From: Sediminibacterium soli
GTDB taxonomy: Bacteria; Bacteroidota; Bacteroidia; Chitinophagales; Chitinophagaceae
Length of the DNA: 64,000 nucleotides
Assembly: GCF_009939225.1 (NCBI RefSeq)
Contig: NZ_JAACJR010000008.1
Location: 1,417,377 to 1,481,376, forward strand
Direction: 5' to 3'
Part shown: piece by piece, positions 35,105-42,316 of the stretch
Layout: each line of letters opens with the position of its first letter
Position numbering within the stretch: position 1 is the first letter of the stretch
Translations under genes and position numbers: made by a program
The notes under the pieces: generated by a model
The model's database searches: none
What the model was told of the DNA's origin: nothing
The model's input: the letters and a program-made list of their open reading frames with translations, nothing else

Positions 35105-36037
35105 ATGCCATTTGAGACGAATAGTAACAGGGAAGAAGGAATTGTTGTTTTAAAAGATACGGACAGTGGCACGGAAGCCAGGATTTTTCTGTTCGGCGCC
35201 CTGCTGAATGCGTTCTGCGTCAAAACCGGTGATACCACCGCCAACATCATCGATGGATTTTCCTCGCCTGCCGATGCGCGGCTGCGTATCACAGACGGTT
35301 TCAGGAGCGCAAAGCTAAGTCCCTTTGTATGCCGGCTGCGCGGGGGCAATTATTCATTCGAGGGAACCGATTACCATATCACCGGCCATTTCCTCAACGG
35401 TCATGCCATTCACGGCCTGCTGTTTGCGCAGGAATACCTGGTGCAGGATTCGGGAAGCAACGACCAGGAAGCTTTTGTGGTACTTACTGCGGAGTACCGC
35501 GGCTCGGATATGGGCTATCCCTTTCCCTTTCATATTACCATCGAGTGGAAACTGGGCGCCGGAAACACGCTGAGCGTTACAACCTGTCTATCGCATAAAA
35601 ACGCGCACGCCATTCCTTATACAGATGGATGGCACCCCTATTTTACGCTGGGCGAAACGGTGGATGACTGTACACTGCAATTCGACAGCCGCACACAGCT
35701 GGAGTATGATGCAGAACTGCTGCCCACGGGCGAACGATTCACCGATACCCGTTTTGAAAAAGGAATCTCACTGAAAGGGATCGAGATCGATAACTCTTTT
35801 GTACTGGAAGGAACCGATCCTGTATGCAGACTCAGTAACAAACGCCTGGAGCTGACCATACGCGCCGATGCCGCTTACCCCATCCTGCAGCTGTACATAC
35901 CACCGCACAGGAAAAGCATTGCCATAGAGAACCTGAGCGGTCCTCCGGACAATTTCAATAACCATATGAACCTGCTGCTGCTTTCTCCGGGAGAAGAGCG
36001 GGCGTTCACCACCAGCTACTCGGTGAGGGCCTTATAG
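35105..36037 (+). CDS. Aldose 1-epimerase
   Basis: The 310-residue cytoplasmic protein belongs to the galactose mutarotase-like fold. GHFLNGHAIHGLLF carries the first catalytic histidine and PYTDGWHPYFTLGE the second His region. It interconverts alpha and beta anomers of an aldose, substrate unknown. It is divergent from icmF, with a near -7 box TTACTTTC at 35077-35084, and its last 6 bp overlap the convergent RidA gene. Confidence 0.88.
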   Translation: MPFETNSNREEGIVVLKDTDSGTEARIFLFGALLNAFCVKTGDTTANIIDGFSSPADARLRITDGFRSAKLSPFVCRLRGGNYSFEGTDYHITGHFLNGHAIHGLLFAQEYLVQDSGSNDQEAFVVLTAEYRGSDMGYPFPFHITIEWKLGAGNTLSVTTCLSHKNAHAIPYTDGWHPYFTLGETVDDCTLQFDSRTQLEYDAELLPTGERFTDTRFEKGISLKGIEIDNSFVLEGTDPVCRLSNKRLELTIRADAAYPILQLYIPPHRKSIAIENLSGPPDNFNNHMNLLLLSPGEERAFTTSYSVRAL

Positions 36038-36418
36038 ATCCACCACGGCTATCATGCTGATTTCTACGTTCACGCCACGGGGCAACCCTTTTACGGCAAC
36101 GGTTTCGCGCGCCGGAAAATCGCTGTTGAAATAGGTGCCGTACACTTCGTTCACCTGAGCGAATAAAGACATATCGCTGAGAAAGATCGTGGTCTTTACA
36201 ATATGTTCAAAGCTGAGTTTGGATTCTTCCAGCACAGCTTTCAGGTTCTGCATCACCTGGTGCGTTTCTGCAGGAATACTGCTGAGCTCAAGCCCTCCGG
36301 TTGCCGGAATGAAAGCCACCTGGCCACTGATAAAAACCAACCCGTTGGCTTTAACAGCCTGGCTGTAAGGACCGATCGGAGCCGGTGCTTTTTCGGTATT
36401 GATGATCTGCTTTGACAT
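36032..36418 (-). CDS. ridA: RidA family enamine/imine deaminase
   Basis: The 128-residue protein has the family hallmarks: KAPAPIGPYSQAVKANGLVF at the N-terminus, GQVAF, and the C-terminal RETVAVKGLPRGVNVEISMIAV with the conserved arginine. RidA hydrolyses reactive 2-aminoacrylate and related enamines from PLP enzymes. ATG 36418 is the family start; the open frame extends 111 codons upstream without homology. Stops of this gene and the epimerase overlap by 6 bp. Confidence 0.93.
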   Translation of the reverse strand: MSKQIINTEKAPAPIGPYSQAVKANGLVFISGQVAFIPATGGLELSSIPAETHQVMQNLKAVLEESKLSFEHIVKTTIFLSDMSLFAQVNEVYGTYFNSDFPARETVAVKGLPRGVNVEISMIAVVDL

Positions 36419-36542
36419 AAAAGACGTTATGGGGCAAATGTACTCAGGCCGCAGGAAACGGCAAAGAGCCGCGATCCTGGAACAGGAATGACATCGCAAA
36501 GACCGTATTACCGCAACCGGCTTTTGCGGGGTTGCTTTTCTG

Positions 36543-36550
36543 TAACTTTG
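36543..36550 (+). promoter_or_regulatory. -7 box TAACTTTG
   Basis: TAACTTTG fits TAnnTTTG exactly and lies nine bases before ATG 36560. It implies a leader of only a few bases. Confidence 0.5.
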
Positions 36551-36559
36551 CAGGCCGTT

Positions 36560-37177
36560 ATGCTGATTGTTATCAATGCCACCGAAGAACAGAAAAAAGA
36601 ACTGCTGATAAAGCCGGTTCCCGATGCTATTGCACTGCGCTGGTGGCGCAAGGGAGATGCGGTAGAAGCAGCGGACGCCTATTTTGACCTGCAGTTTGAA
36701 GACGGAGAACCGGCATTTACGGGTGTTGATGAAAAGCCTGTTTTTGTGCATGCGGTATTGACTTTATCGGAAAAGCTGCCGGCCAATTTTATCCGCATCA
36801 ACGCCTGGAAAGGCTTTCTGCAAAGAGCCGTTATGGAAATTGCCGGCCGGGAACAGGCGCTCGAAAAAGCTGCTGCCGTACTGTATGCCCTGCAGTGGAA
36901 ATACCAGGTAGTGCCCGATACACCGGGTATGGTTGCGGCAAGAGTGATTGCCATGATCATCAACGAAGCTTATTTCGGGCTGGGTGAAGAACTCAGCAGC
37001 AAGCAGGATATAGACACCGCCATGAAACTGGGCACCAATTATCCTTACGGCCCTTTTGAATGGAGCGAACAGATCGGTCTGCAGAAAATACATGCCTTAT
37101 TAACCCGGCTGAATAAATCCGACACGCGCTACGAGGTTGCGCCGGCGCTATCGGAAGATCTCTTTAAAAACCAATAA
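36560..37177 (+). CDS. Stand-alone 3-hydroxyacyl-CoA dehydrogenase C-terminal domain protein
   Basis: The 205-residue protein has an uncharacterised N-terminal half (about 1-110) with no Rossmann GxGxxG motif. The C-terminal half matches the helical domain of 3-hydroxyacyl-CoA dehydrogenases: PDTPGMVAARVIAMIINEAY and AMKLGTNYPYGPFEWSEQIG. The NAD-binding domain is missing, so classical activity is unlikely; a dimerisation or CoA-binding role is possible. ATG 36560 follows a -7 box. tsaB follows 3 bp downstream, so they form one transcript. Confidence 0.8.
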   Translation: MLIVINATEEQKKELLIKPVPDAIALRWWRKGDAVEAADAYFDLQFEDGEPAFTGVDEKPVFVHAVLTLSEKLPANFIRINAWKGFLQRAVMEIAGREQALEKAAAVLYALQWKYQVVPDTPGMVAARVIAMIINEAYFGLGEELSSKQDIDTAMKLGTNYPYGPFEWSEQIGLQKIHALLTRLNKSDTRYEVAPALSEDLFKNQ

Positions 37178-37180
37178 CGG

Positions 37181-37873
37181 ATGCCCACCATTCTCTATAT
37201 AGACACCGCCACGGATCTTGCCAGCGTATGCATCAGCAGCGATGAACGCGTACTCGGCATTACCGAAAGCAGCGATCAGAAAAACCATGCCTCGTTCATA
37301 CAATCGGCTATTGCCGAACTCTGCGCGCAAACCGGTACCGCATTACCCACGCTGGACGCGGTTGCCGTTACTGCCGGGCCCGGCAGTTATACGGGACTGC
37401 GCGTGGGCATGGCTACGGCAAAAGGCATCTGTTACGCGCTGCAGAAACCATTGATAGCACTCACTACGCTGGAGGTGATGGCGCAGGCTGCACTGTCAAA
37501 AAGCGGTATCGCCGCAACACCGGCCGCGCTGCTTTGCCCGATGATAGATGCTCGGCGCATGGAAGTGTTCACGGCATTGTTCGATCAGTCGATGCGGACC
37601 AAAAAGACCGCACATGCGCTTATCATTGATGAACAATCATTTGCAGCCGAGCTGGAGCAGGATGCCGTCTTGTTTTTCGGTTCGGGCATGCCAAAGTTCA
37701 AACATCTGATTCAGCATACCAATGCACTGTTCACCGATATAAAACACAATGCCACCGATATGGTTCTGCCCGCGCTTGCGGCTTTCCGGTCGTCGCATTT
37801 TACCGATCTCGCTTATAGTGAACCAGTTTACGTAAAAGAGTTCTTCTCTCCGACGAAATTAGAATCCAATTAG
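37181..37873 (+). CDS. tsaB: tRNA t6A biosynthesis protein TsaB
   Basis: The 230-residue protein has the ASKHA fold of TsaB: LYIDTATDLASVCIS at the N-terminus and AVTAGPGSYTGLRVGMATAKG as phosphate-binding region, with a C-terminal part ending EPVYVKEFF. TsaB partners TsaD (and TsaE) in threonylcarbamoylation of A37 in ANN-decoding tRNAs in the cytoplasm. It is co-transcribed with the 3HCDH-like gene 3 bp upstream. Confidence 0.93.
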   Translation: MPTILYIDTATDLASVCISSDERVLGITESSDQKNHASFIQSAIAELCAQTGTALPTLDAVAVTAGPGSYTGLRVGMATAKGICYALQKPLIALTTLEVMAQAALSKSGIAATPAALLCPMIDARRMEVFTALFDQSMRTKKTAHALIIDEQSFAAELEQDAVLFFGSGMPKFKHLIQHTNALFTDIKHNATDMVLPALAAFRSSHFTDLAYSEPVYVKEFFSPTKLESN

Positions 37874-37905
37874 AGTTAAAAAATATACATAAAATTTATA
37901 CTATG

Positions 37906-37928
37906 ACTACAAATCTGTAGTACCTTTA
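37906..37928 (+). promoter_or_regulatory. arsR promoter with 6-bp inverted repeat operator
   Basis: ACTACA (37906-37911) and TGTAGT (37916-37921) are exact reverse complements with a 4-bp spacer. The right arm overlaps the first T of TACCTTTA (37921-37928), a TAnnTTTA -7 box. ATG 37975 lies 46 bp downstream. The position between -33 and -7 fits autorepression by an ArsR protein. Confidence 0.55.
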
Positions 37929-37974
37929 TGTGGTCACAATTTTAAGTTCACACCCCCCTTTCAACTTTTATTGT

Positions 37975-38310
37975 ATGACCCAGTCTTTGCAATCCGTAGT
38001 ACTGTTAAACGGCAAGAGCCAGATCAAGGTCGATTTTCTGCATACGAAAAAAGCTTCGCTGATTTTAAGATCGATCAATCATAAGCTGCGTCAACAGATC
38101 ATCAAACTTCTGGATGAGCACCAGCGAATGACGGTAACAGAAATCTACGTCAAGCTCCGCCTGGAGCAATCCGTGGCATCCCAGCACCTGGCCATCCTTC
38201 GCCGCGCGGGCATTGTGACCACCTCGCGCGATGGCAAATTCATCTTCTATTCTGTTAATTATAACCGCCTTGCGGAGGTTGTGCAGTTCGTGGAATCGCT
38301 GGTGGGATAG
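37975..38310 (+). CDS. ArsR-family winged-helix regulator
   Basis: The 111-residue protein has a winged HTH: ILRSINHKLRQQIIKLLDEH, a recognition helix region LEQSVASQHLAILRRAGIV and a wing TSRDGKFIFYSV. It contains no cysteine, so neither the metal site ELCVCD nor a thiol persulfide switch is present. The signal is therefore unknown. ATG 37975 was chosen because the 15 codons upstream are not family-like and a palindromic operator precedes. The MBL/rhodanese gene starts 43 bp downstream. Confidence 0.85.
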   Translation: MTQSLQSVVLLNGKSQIKVDFLHTKKASLILRSINHKLRQQIIKLLDEHQRMTVTEIYVKLRLEQSVASQHLAILRRAGIVTTSRDGKFIFYSVNYNRLAEVVQFVESLVG

Positions 38311-38328
38311 GCATCTGCTATTGTTTGT

Positions 38329-38336
38329 TATCTTTG
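38329..38336 (+). promoter_or_regulatory. -7 box TATCTTTG
   Basis: TATCTTTG matches TAnnTTTG and lies 17 bp before ATG 38354, so the MBL/rhodanese gene can be transcribed apart from arsR. Confidence 0.5.
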
Positions 38337-38353
38337 TGTTTTAAATCACAGGT

Positions 38354-39769
38354 ATGTTTATACAGCAACTTTACACGGGCTGTATCAGTGAGGCAGCTTA
38401 TTATATCGAGAGCGATGGTGTTGCCGCAGTGATAGACCCCTTACGCGATATTGAAGAATACCTCGATCTTGCGCGCGACAGAAAAGCGACCATCAGGTAT
38501 ATCTTCGAAACCCATTTCCACGCAGATTTTGTCAGCGGCCATCTTGATCTTGCCACCGCCACAGGCGCTACGATCGTTTATGGGCCCGGCACTGTCACCA
38601 AAATGCCCGTACATATTGCAAAAGACGGCGAAGTGTTTTCCATCGGCAAACTAAAGGTGGAAGTATTGCATACACCGGGACACACCGTTGAAAGCAGCTG
38701 TTACCTGCTGAAAGATGAACAGGGAAAGGATCACGCGCTTTTTACGGGCGATACCCTGTTTGTTGGTGATGTAGGCCGGCCGGATCTCTCGCAGAACATC
38801 ACCGAGGTAACCACCAATGATCTTGCCGGCATGCTGTATGAAAGTCTGCAGAAAAAGATCGTACCGCTGGCCGATGATATCATCGTTTATCCTGCGCACG
38901 GGGCGGGCAGCAGCTGCGGTAAAAACCTGGGCACCGAAACCTATAGCACCATCGGCGAGCAGAAGCAGACCAATTATGCGCTGCAGCCGCAGACAAAAGA
39001 AGTCTTCATCAAGGCGGTAACGGAAGGACTTACCGCACCGCCGCAATATTTCCCGATCAACGCGCGGATCAACAAGGAAGGCTATGAAAGCCTGGAAGCG
39101 GTTATGGAAAAAGGCATGAAGCCTTTGAGTGTAGCGGCATTCAAACAAAGAGCCGGGCAGGATGATATGATCATACTGGATACGCGCAATTCAGACCTGT
39201 TTACCCAGGGCTTTGTTCCCGGATCGGTCAGCGTCGGTCTTGATGGTCGCTTTGCCGAGTGGGCGGGCAGCCTGCTGCCTTTTGATAAACCGATGCTGCT
39301 GGTAACAGAGGCCGGTAAGGAGAAGGAAACCATTGTACGACTGGCCCGTGTGGGTTTTGACAAGATAGAAGGCCATCTTGACGGCGGTTACGAGGCCTGG
39401 GTAAAAGCCGGTGAAAAAGTTGATATGATCATCGATGTGGAAGCGGATGAACTGGCGATGGATATACCCTTTGATCCCAACCTGGTGATCGTGGATGTGC
39501 GCAAGGAAGCCGAATACGCCAGCGGTCATATCAGCGAAGCAATCAATATACCCCTGGCCGAACTGACCGACCCCGGCAGCATGGCCAACCTGGACGATAA
39601 CCATAATATCTATGTTCACTGCGCCGGCGGGTACAGAAGCGTGATCGCCGCTTCGCTTATCAAACGCCAGGGAATCCATAACCTGCGCAATGTTGTGGGC
39701 GGATGGGGCAAGATCAAGGATCTGCCTGGTAAGTTCACCATAGAGAAGAGCGCGGAAGTGCTGAATTAG
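38354..39769 (+). CDS. MBL-fold hydrolase with two rhodanese domains
   Basis: The 471-residue protein has a glyoxalase II/ETHE1-like metallo-beta-lactamase domain (about 1-245): THFHADFVSGH as metal motif, HTPGHT and YPAHG. Two rhodanese domains follow (about 255-360 and 365-471). The second has an active-site Cys in VHCAGGYRS, while the first has LLVTEAGKE at that position and is catalytically dead. Such proteins are persulfide dioxygenase-rhodanese fusions that handle sulfane sulfur in the cytoplasm. The ArsR gene upstream is the likely regulator. Confidence 0.92.
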   Translation: MFIQQLYTGCISEAAYYIESDGVAAVIDPLRDIEEYLDLARDRKATIRYIFETHFHADFVSGHLDLATATGATIVYGPGTVTKMPVHIAKDGEVFSIGKLKVEVLHTPGHTVESSCYLLKDEQGKDHALFTGDTLFVGDVGRPDLSQNITEVTTNDLAGMLYESLQKKIVPLADDIIVYPAHGAGSSCGKNLGTETYSTIGEQKQTNYALQPQTKEVFIKAVTEGLTAPPQYFPINARINKEGYESLEAVMEKGMKPLSVAAFKQRAGQDDMIILDTRNSDLFTQGFVPGSVSVGLDGRFAEWAGSLLPFDKPMLLVTEAGKEKETIVRLARVGFDKIEGHLDGGYEAWVKAGEKVDMIIDVEADELAMDIPFDPNLVIVDVRKEAEYASGHISEAINIPLAELTDPGSMANLDDNHNIYVHCAGGYRSVIAASLIKRQGIHNLRNVVGGWGKIKDLPGKFTIEKSAEVLN

Positions 39770-39825
39770 GGTCGGGTAAAATTGGGTGGTTGTGTGCGAA
39801 GTAATTCCGTTGGCAACCACTCAGC

Positions 39826-40710
39826 TTATTCAATCAGCAATTTTCCATGTTTCTCCGGATCGAACGTGTATTTCCACCTGCGATGGCTCCACAAATAGTT
39901 TGCAGGACGTTCGCGGATGGATTTTTCCAGGTGTTGAACGAATAATTTTGTCAGCTCACCGTCTGCAAATTTGCGCGGCTCATCGGTAAGCAGGGACACT
40001 TCGATGTTGAAATATCCTCTTTTTCTCCTGTAAAAATTGGCGTAAAGCACCACCGTATCGTTGCGTTTGGCTCCTTTTTCAGGGCCTGGTGTAAACGGCG
40101 CCGGTTTACCCAGAAAATTCACCCAGTAAGCAGCCATGGGATTACCGGGGTTCTGGTCTGCCGCAAGCGCCAGCGCATACCTGTCTTTTACATACTGGTG
40201 AAAAGAAGTCCTGAACGAGCCTGCCGGTATCAGTATGGCGCCGTACCGTGTGCGCATACGGTAGATCATCCGGTCGAATGCCTTATTGGCGATGGGCATA
40301 TACACCACCACAAAAGGATAAGGTCCGCGCCTGGACTCGCCGATGTTCACATATTCGATATTGAAGAAATGACCTGTATGGTATTGTATGTTCTTCCCGG
40401 TTTGATAAAACGAAGCGGCCAGCGTATTATTGGTTTCGTAACGTTTCAGGAAAGATTTTTCACTGAGCGATAGCAGTTTGATGGTTTCAACAATGGTATC
40501 GGTAAGGTTCCTGTAAAAATCTTTTGCGATACGGGTGCGCTCTCCTTCGGTTTTTTCGGGGAATGCAATAAGGAGATTGCTCATCACCACTTCTTTCCGG
40601 TAACCGATGATATAATAGATCAGCCCGTATAGTCCGTCGCTGATAATATACAAAACACGCCAGGGAAGCAGCGAGAGTAAATACAATATCGGGTAAACAA
40701 TGTAATACAT
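39826..40710 (-). CDS. LpxL/HtrB-like lipid A acyltransferase
   Basis: The 294-residue protein has an N-terminal membrane helix region, then TGHFFNIEY, which corresponds to the HxxxxE/D-type catalytic block of LpxL-like acyltransferases although its histidine is followed by Phe-Phe, AADQNPGN, and the C-terminal LWSHRRWKY. It would add a secondary acyl chain to lipid A at the inner membrane. It starts 2 bp after nadB and ends the ispG-nadB-lpxL operon. It converges on the MBL gene across a weak 7-bp hairpin (39786-39820). Confidence 0.87.
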   Translation of the reverse strand: MYYIVYPILYLLSLLPWRVLYIISDGLYGLIYYIIGYRKEVVMSNLLIAFPEKTEGERTRIAKDFYRNLTDTIVETIKLLSLSEKSFLKRYETNNTLAASFYQTGKNIQYHTGHFFNIEYVNIGESRRGPYPFVVVYMPIANKAFDRMIYRMRTRYGAILIPAGSFRTSFHQYVKDRYALALAADQNPGNPMAAYWVNFLGKPAPFTPGPEKGAKRNDTVVLYANFYRRKRGYFNIEVSLLTDEPRKFADGELTKLFVQHLEKSIRERPANYLWSHRRWKYTFDPEKHGKLLIE

Positions 40711-40712
40711 AC

Positions 40713-42308
40713 TTATAATATCGTGTTTTGCAGTAAACTGCTTTTTTCTTTGTGATCTGTGTTAAAATGCAACCCCCGGCTTTCTTTGCGGAACTGCGCG
40801 CCTTTTACGATCAGGTAACCTACGGTGATCAGGTTACGGAGCTCGCACAGCTGCGGCGACACTTTGGTGGACCGATACAGGTCTTCTGTTTCTGTAAACA
40901 ACAGGTCTAACCGCTTCATCGCCCTTTCAAGTCGCACATCGGTTCGTACGATACCAACATAGTCGCTCATGATCTGCTGCAGTTCTTTCTGGCTCTGCGT
41001 AATGAGGATCATTTCTTTGGGTTCGCCCGTACCCTTCGCATTCCAGTCGGGTATGGTGGTTTCAAACGATACCTGTCCGATCTTTTCCATGCTGTCGAGA
41101 TAACAGCGGTGGGCGAATACCATGGCTTCGAGCAAACTGTTACTTGCCAAACGGTTAGCGCCGTGCAAGCCCGTGCTGGCGCATTCGCCGCAGGCATACA
41201 GGTGTTGTATGGATGTTCGGCCCCATTCATCGGTTTTGATACCGCCGCAGCTATAATGCGCGGCCGGCGCAACCGGTATCATCTGCTGCTGCACATCGAT
41301 ACCGATGCTGAGACATTTCTCATAGATATTCGGAAAATGATGAATGAATTTTTCTTTGTCCATATGACGGCAGTCGAGGTATACATACTCGGTACCCGTC
41401 TTCTTCATTTCATTGTCGATGGCCCTGGCTACGATATCGCGCGGCGCCAGGTCGCGGCGAGAATCATACCGTTCCATAAAAGCCTCGCCCTGTTTGTTGC
41501 GAAGGATACCCCCATCGCCGCGCACGGCTTCCGTGATCAGGAAGGACGGCGATACACCCGGTTCGTACAAGGCAGTGGGATGGAACTGGATGAATTCCAT
41601 ATTCTCTATACGCCCTTTCGCCCTGTATACCATGGCAATGCCATCACCTGTTGCAATACGCGGGTTGGTTGTGGTTCTGTATGCCTGCCCCGCGCCGCCC
41701 GTGGCCAGCAGTGTGATACAAGCCAGTATTTTTTCGATCTTATTGGTATGAAGATTTAAAACATATACCCCGTAACAGGTGATATCGGTGGTTGATTTTG
41801 TAACAAGAAAACCCAGGTGGTGCTGCGTCAGGATGTCCACCACGAAACAATGGTTGATCAATTCGATGTTCGGTGTCTCCTGCAATTGCGCCAGCAGGGC
41901 ACGTTCCATTTCCCTGCCCGTTACGTCTTTATGATGCAGGATCCGGTTTTCGCTATGTCCGCCTTCCTTGCCAAGGCTGTACTCTCCTTTCTCATCCTTG
42001 TCAAATTCCGCTCCGTACCCAATGATCTCCTTGATACGATCCGGCCCTTCCTTAACAACGATCTCAACGATATGCGGGTTACACAATCCATCACCCGCTA
42101 TCAGCGTGTCTTCTATATGTTTGTCGTAGCTGTCTTTTTCTTCATCCCATACACCGGCAATACCGCCCTGTGCATACTTGGTATTGGTTTCATCAGCCTG
42201 TGTTTTGGTGATGATGGCCACTTTCTTATCAGGAAACTGCCTGGCTGTTTTCAGCGCATAGGTCAGACCAGCAATACCGGAACCAATTACAAGAAAATCT
42301 GTTTGCAT
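40713..42308 (-). CDS. nadB: L-aspartate oxidase NadB
   Basis: The 531-residue flavoprotein has the FAD motif VIGSGIAGLTYAL at the N-terminus, TKYAQGGIAGV, and the active-site block CASTGLHGANRLASNSLLEA. It oxidises L-aspartate to iminoaspartate, the first step of de novo NAD synthesis. nadA and nadC are not in the window. It lies 8 bp after ispG and 2 bp before the acyltransferase gene, clearly one operon. Confidence 0.95.
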   Translation of the reverse strand: MQTDFLVIGSGIAGLTYALKTARQFPDKKVAIITKTQADETNTKYAQGGIAGVWDEEKDSYDKHIEDTLIAGDGLCNPHIVEIVVKEGPDRIKEIIGYGAEFDKDEKGEYSLGKEGGHSENRILHHKDVTGREMERALLAQLQETPNIELINHCFVVDILTQHHLGFLVTKSTTDITCYGVYVLNLHTNKIEKILACITLLATGGAGQAYRTTTNPRIATGDGIAMVYRAKGRIENMEFIQFHPTALYEPGVSPSFLITEAVRGDGGILRNKQGEAFMERYDSRRDLAPRDIVARAIDNEMKKTGTEYVYLDCRHMDKEKFIHHFPNIYEKCLSIGIDVQQQMIPVAPAAHYSCGGIKTDEWGRTSIQHLYACGECASTGLHGANRLASNSLLEAMVFAHRCYLDSMEKIGQVSFETTIPDWNAKGTGEPKEMILITQSQKELQQIMSDYVGIVRTDVRLERAMKRLDLLFTETEDLYRSTKVSPQLCELRNLITVGYLIVKGAQFRKESRGLHFNTDHKEKSSLLQNTIL

Positions 42309-42316
42309 CTTATCAG

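Noticed and set aside
39786-39820. Strong terminator between the MBL/rhodanese gene and the acyltransferase gene
   Set aside because: Only a 7-bp stem (GTGGTTG/CAACCAC) with a 21-nt loop and no T-run; noted as weak within the gene entry.
40740-40770. TGTGATCTGTGTTAAAATG as a second copy of the repeat-like sequence at 57918
   Set aside because: It lies inside the conserved C-terminal codons of nadB and the resemblance is short.
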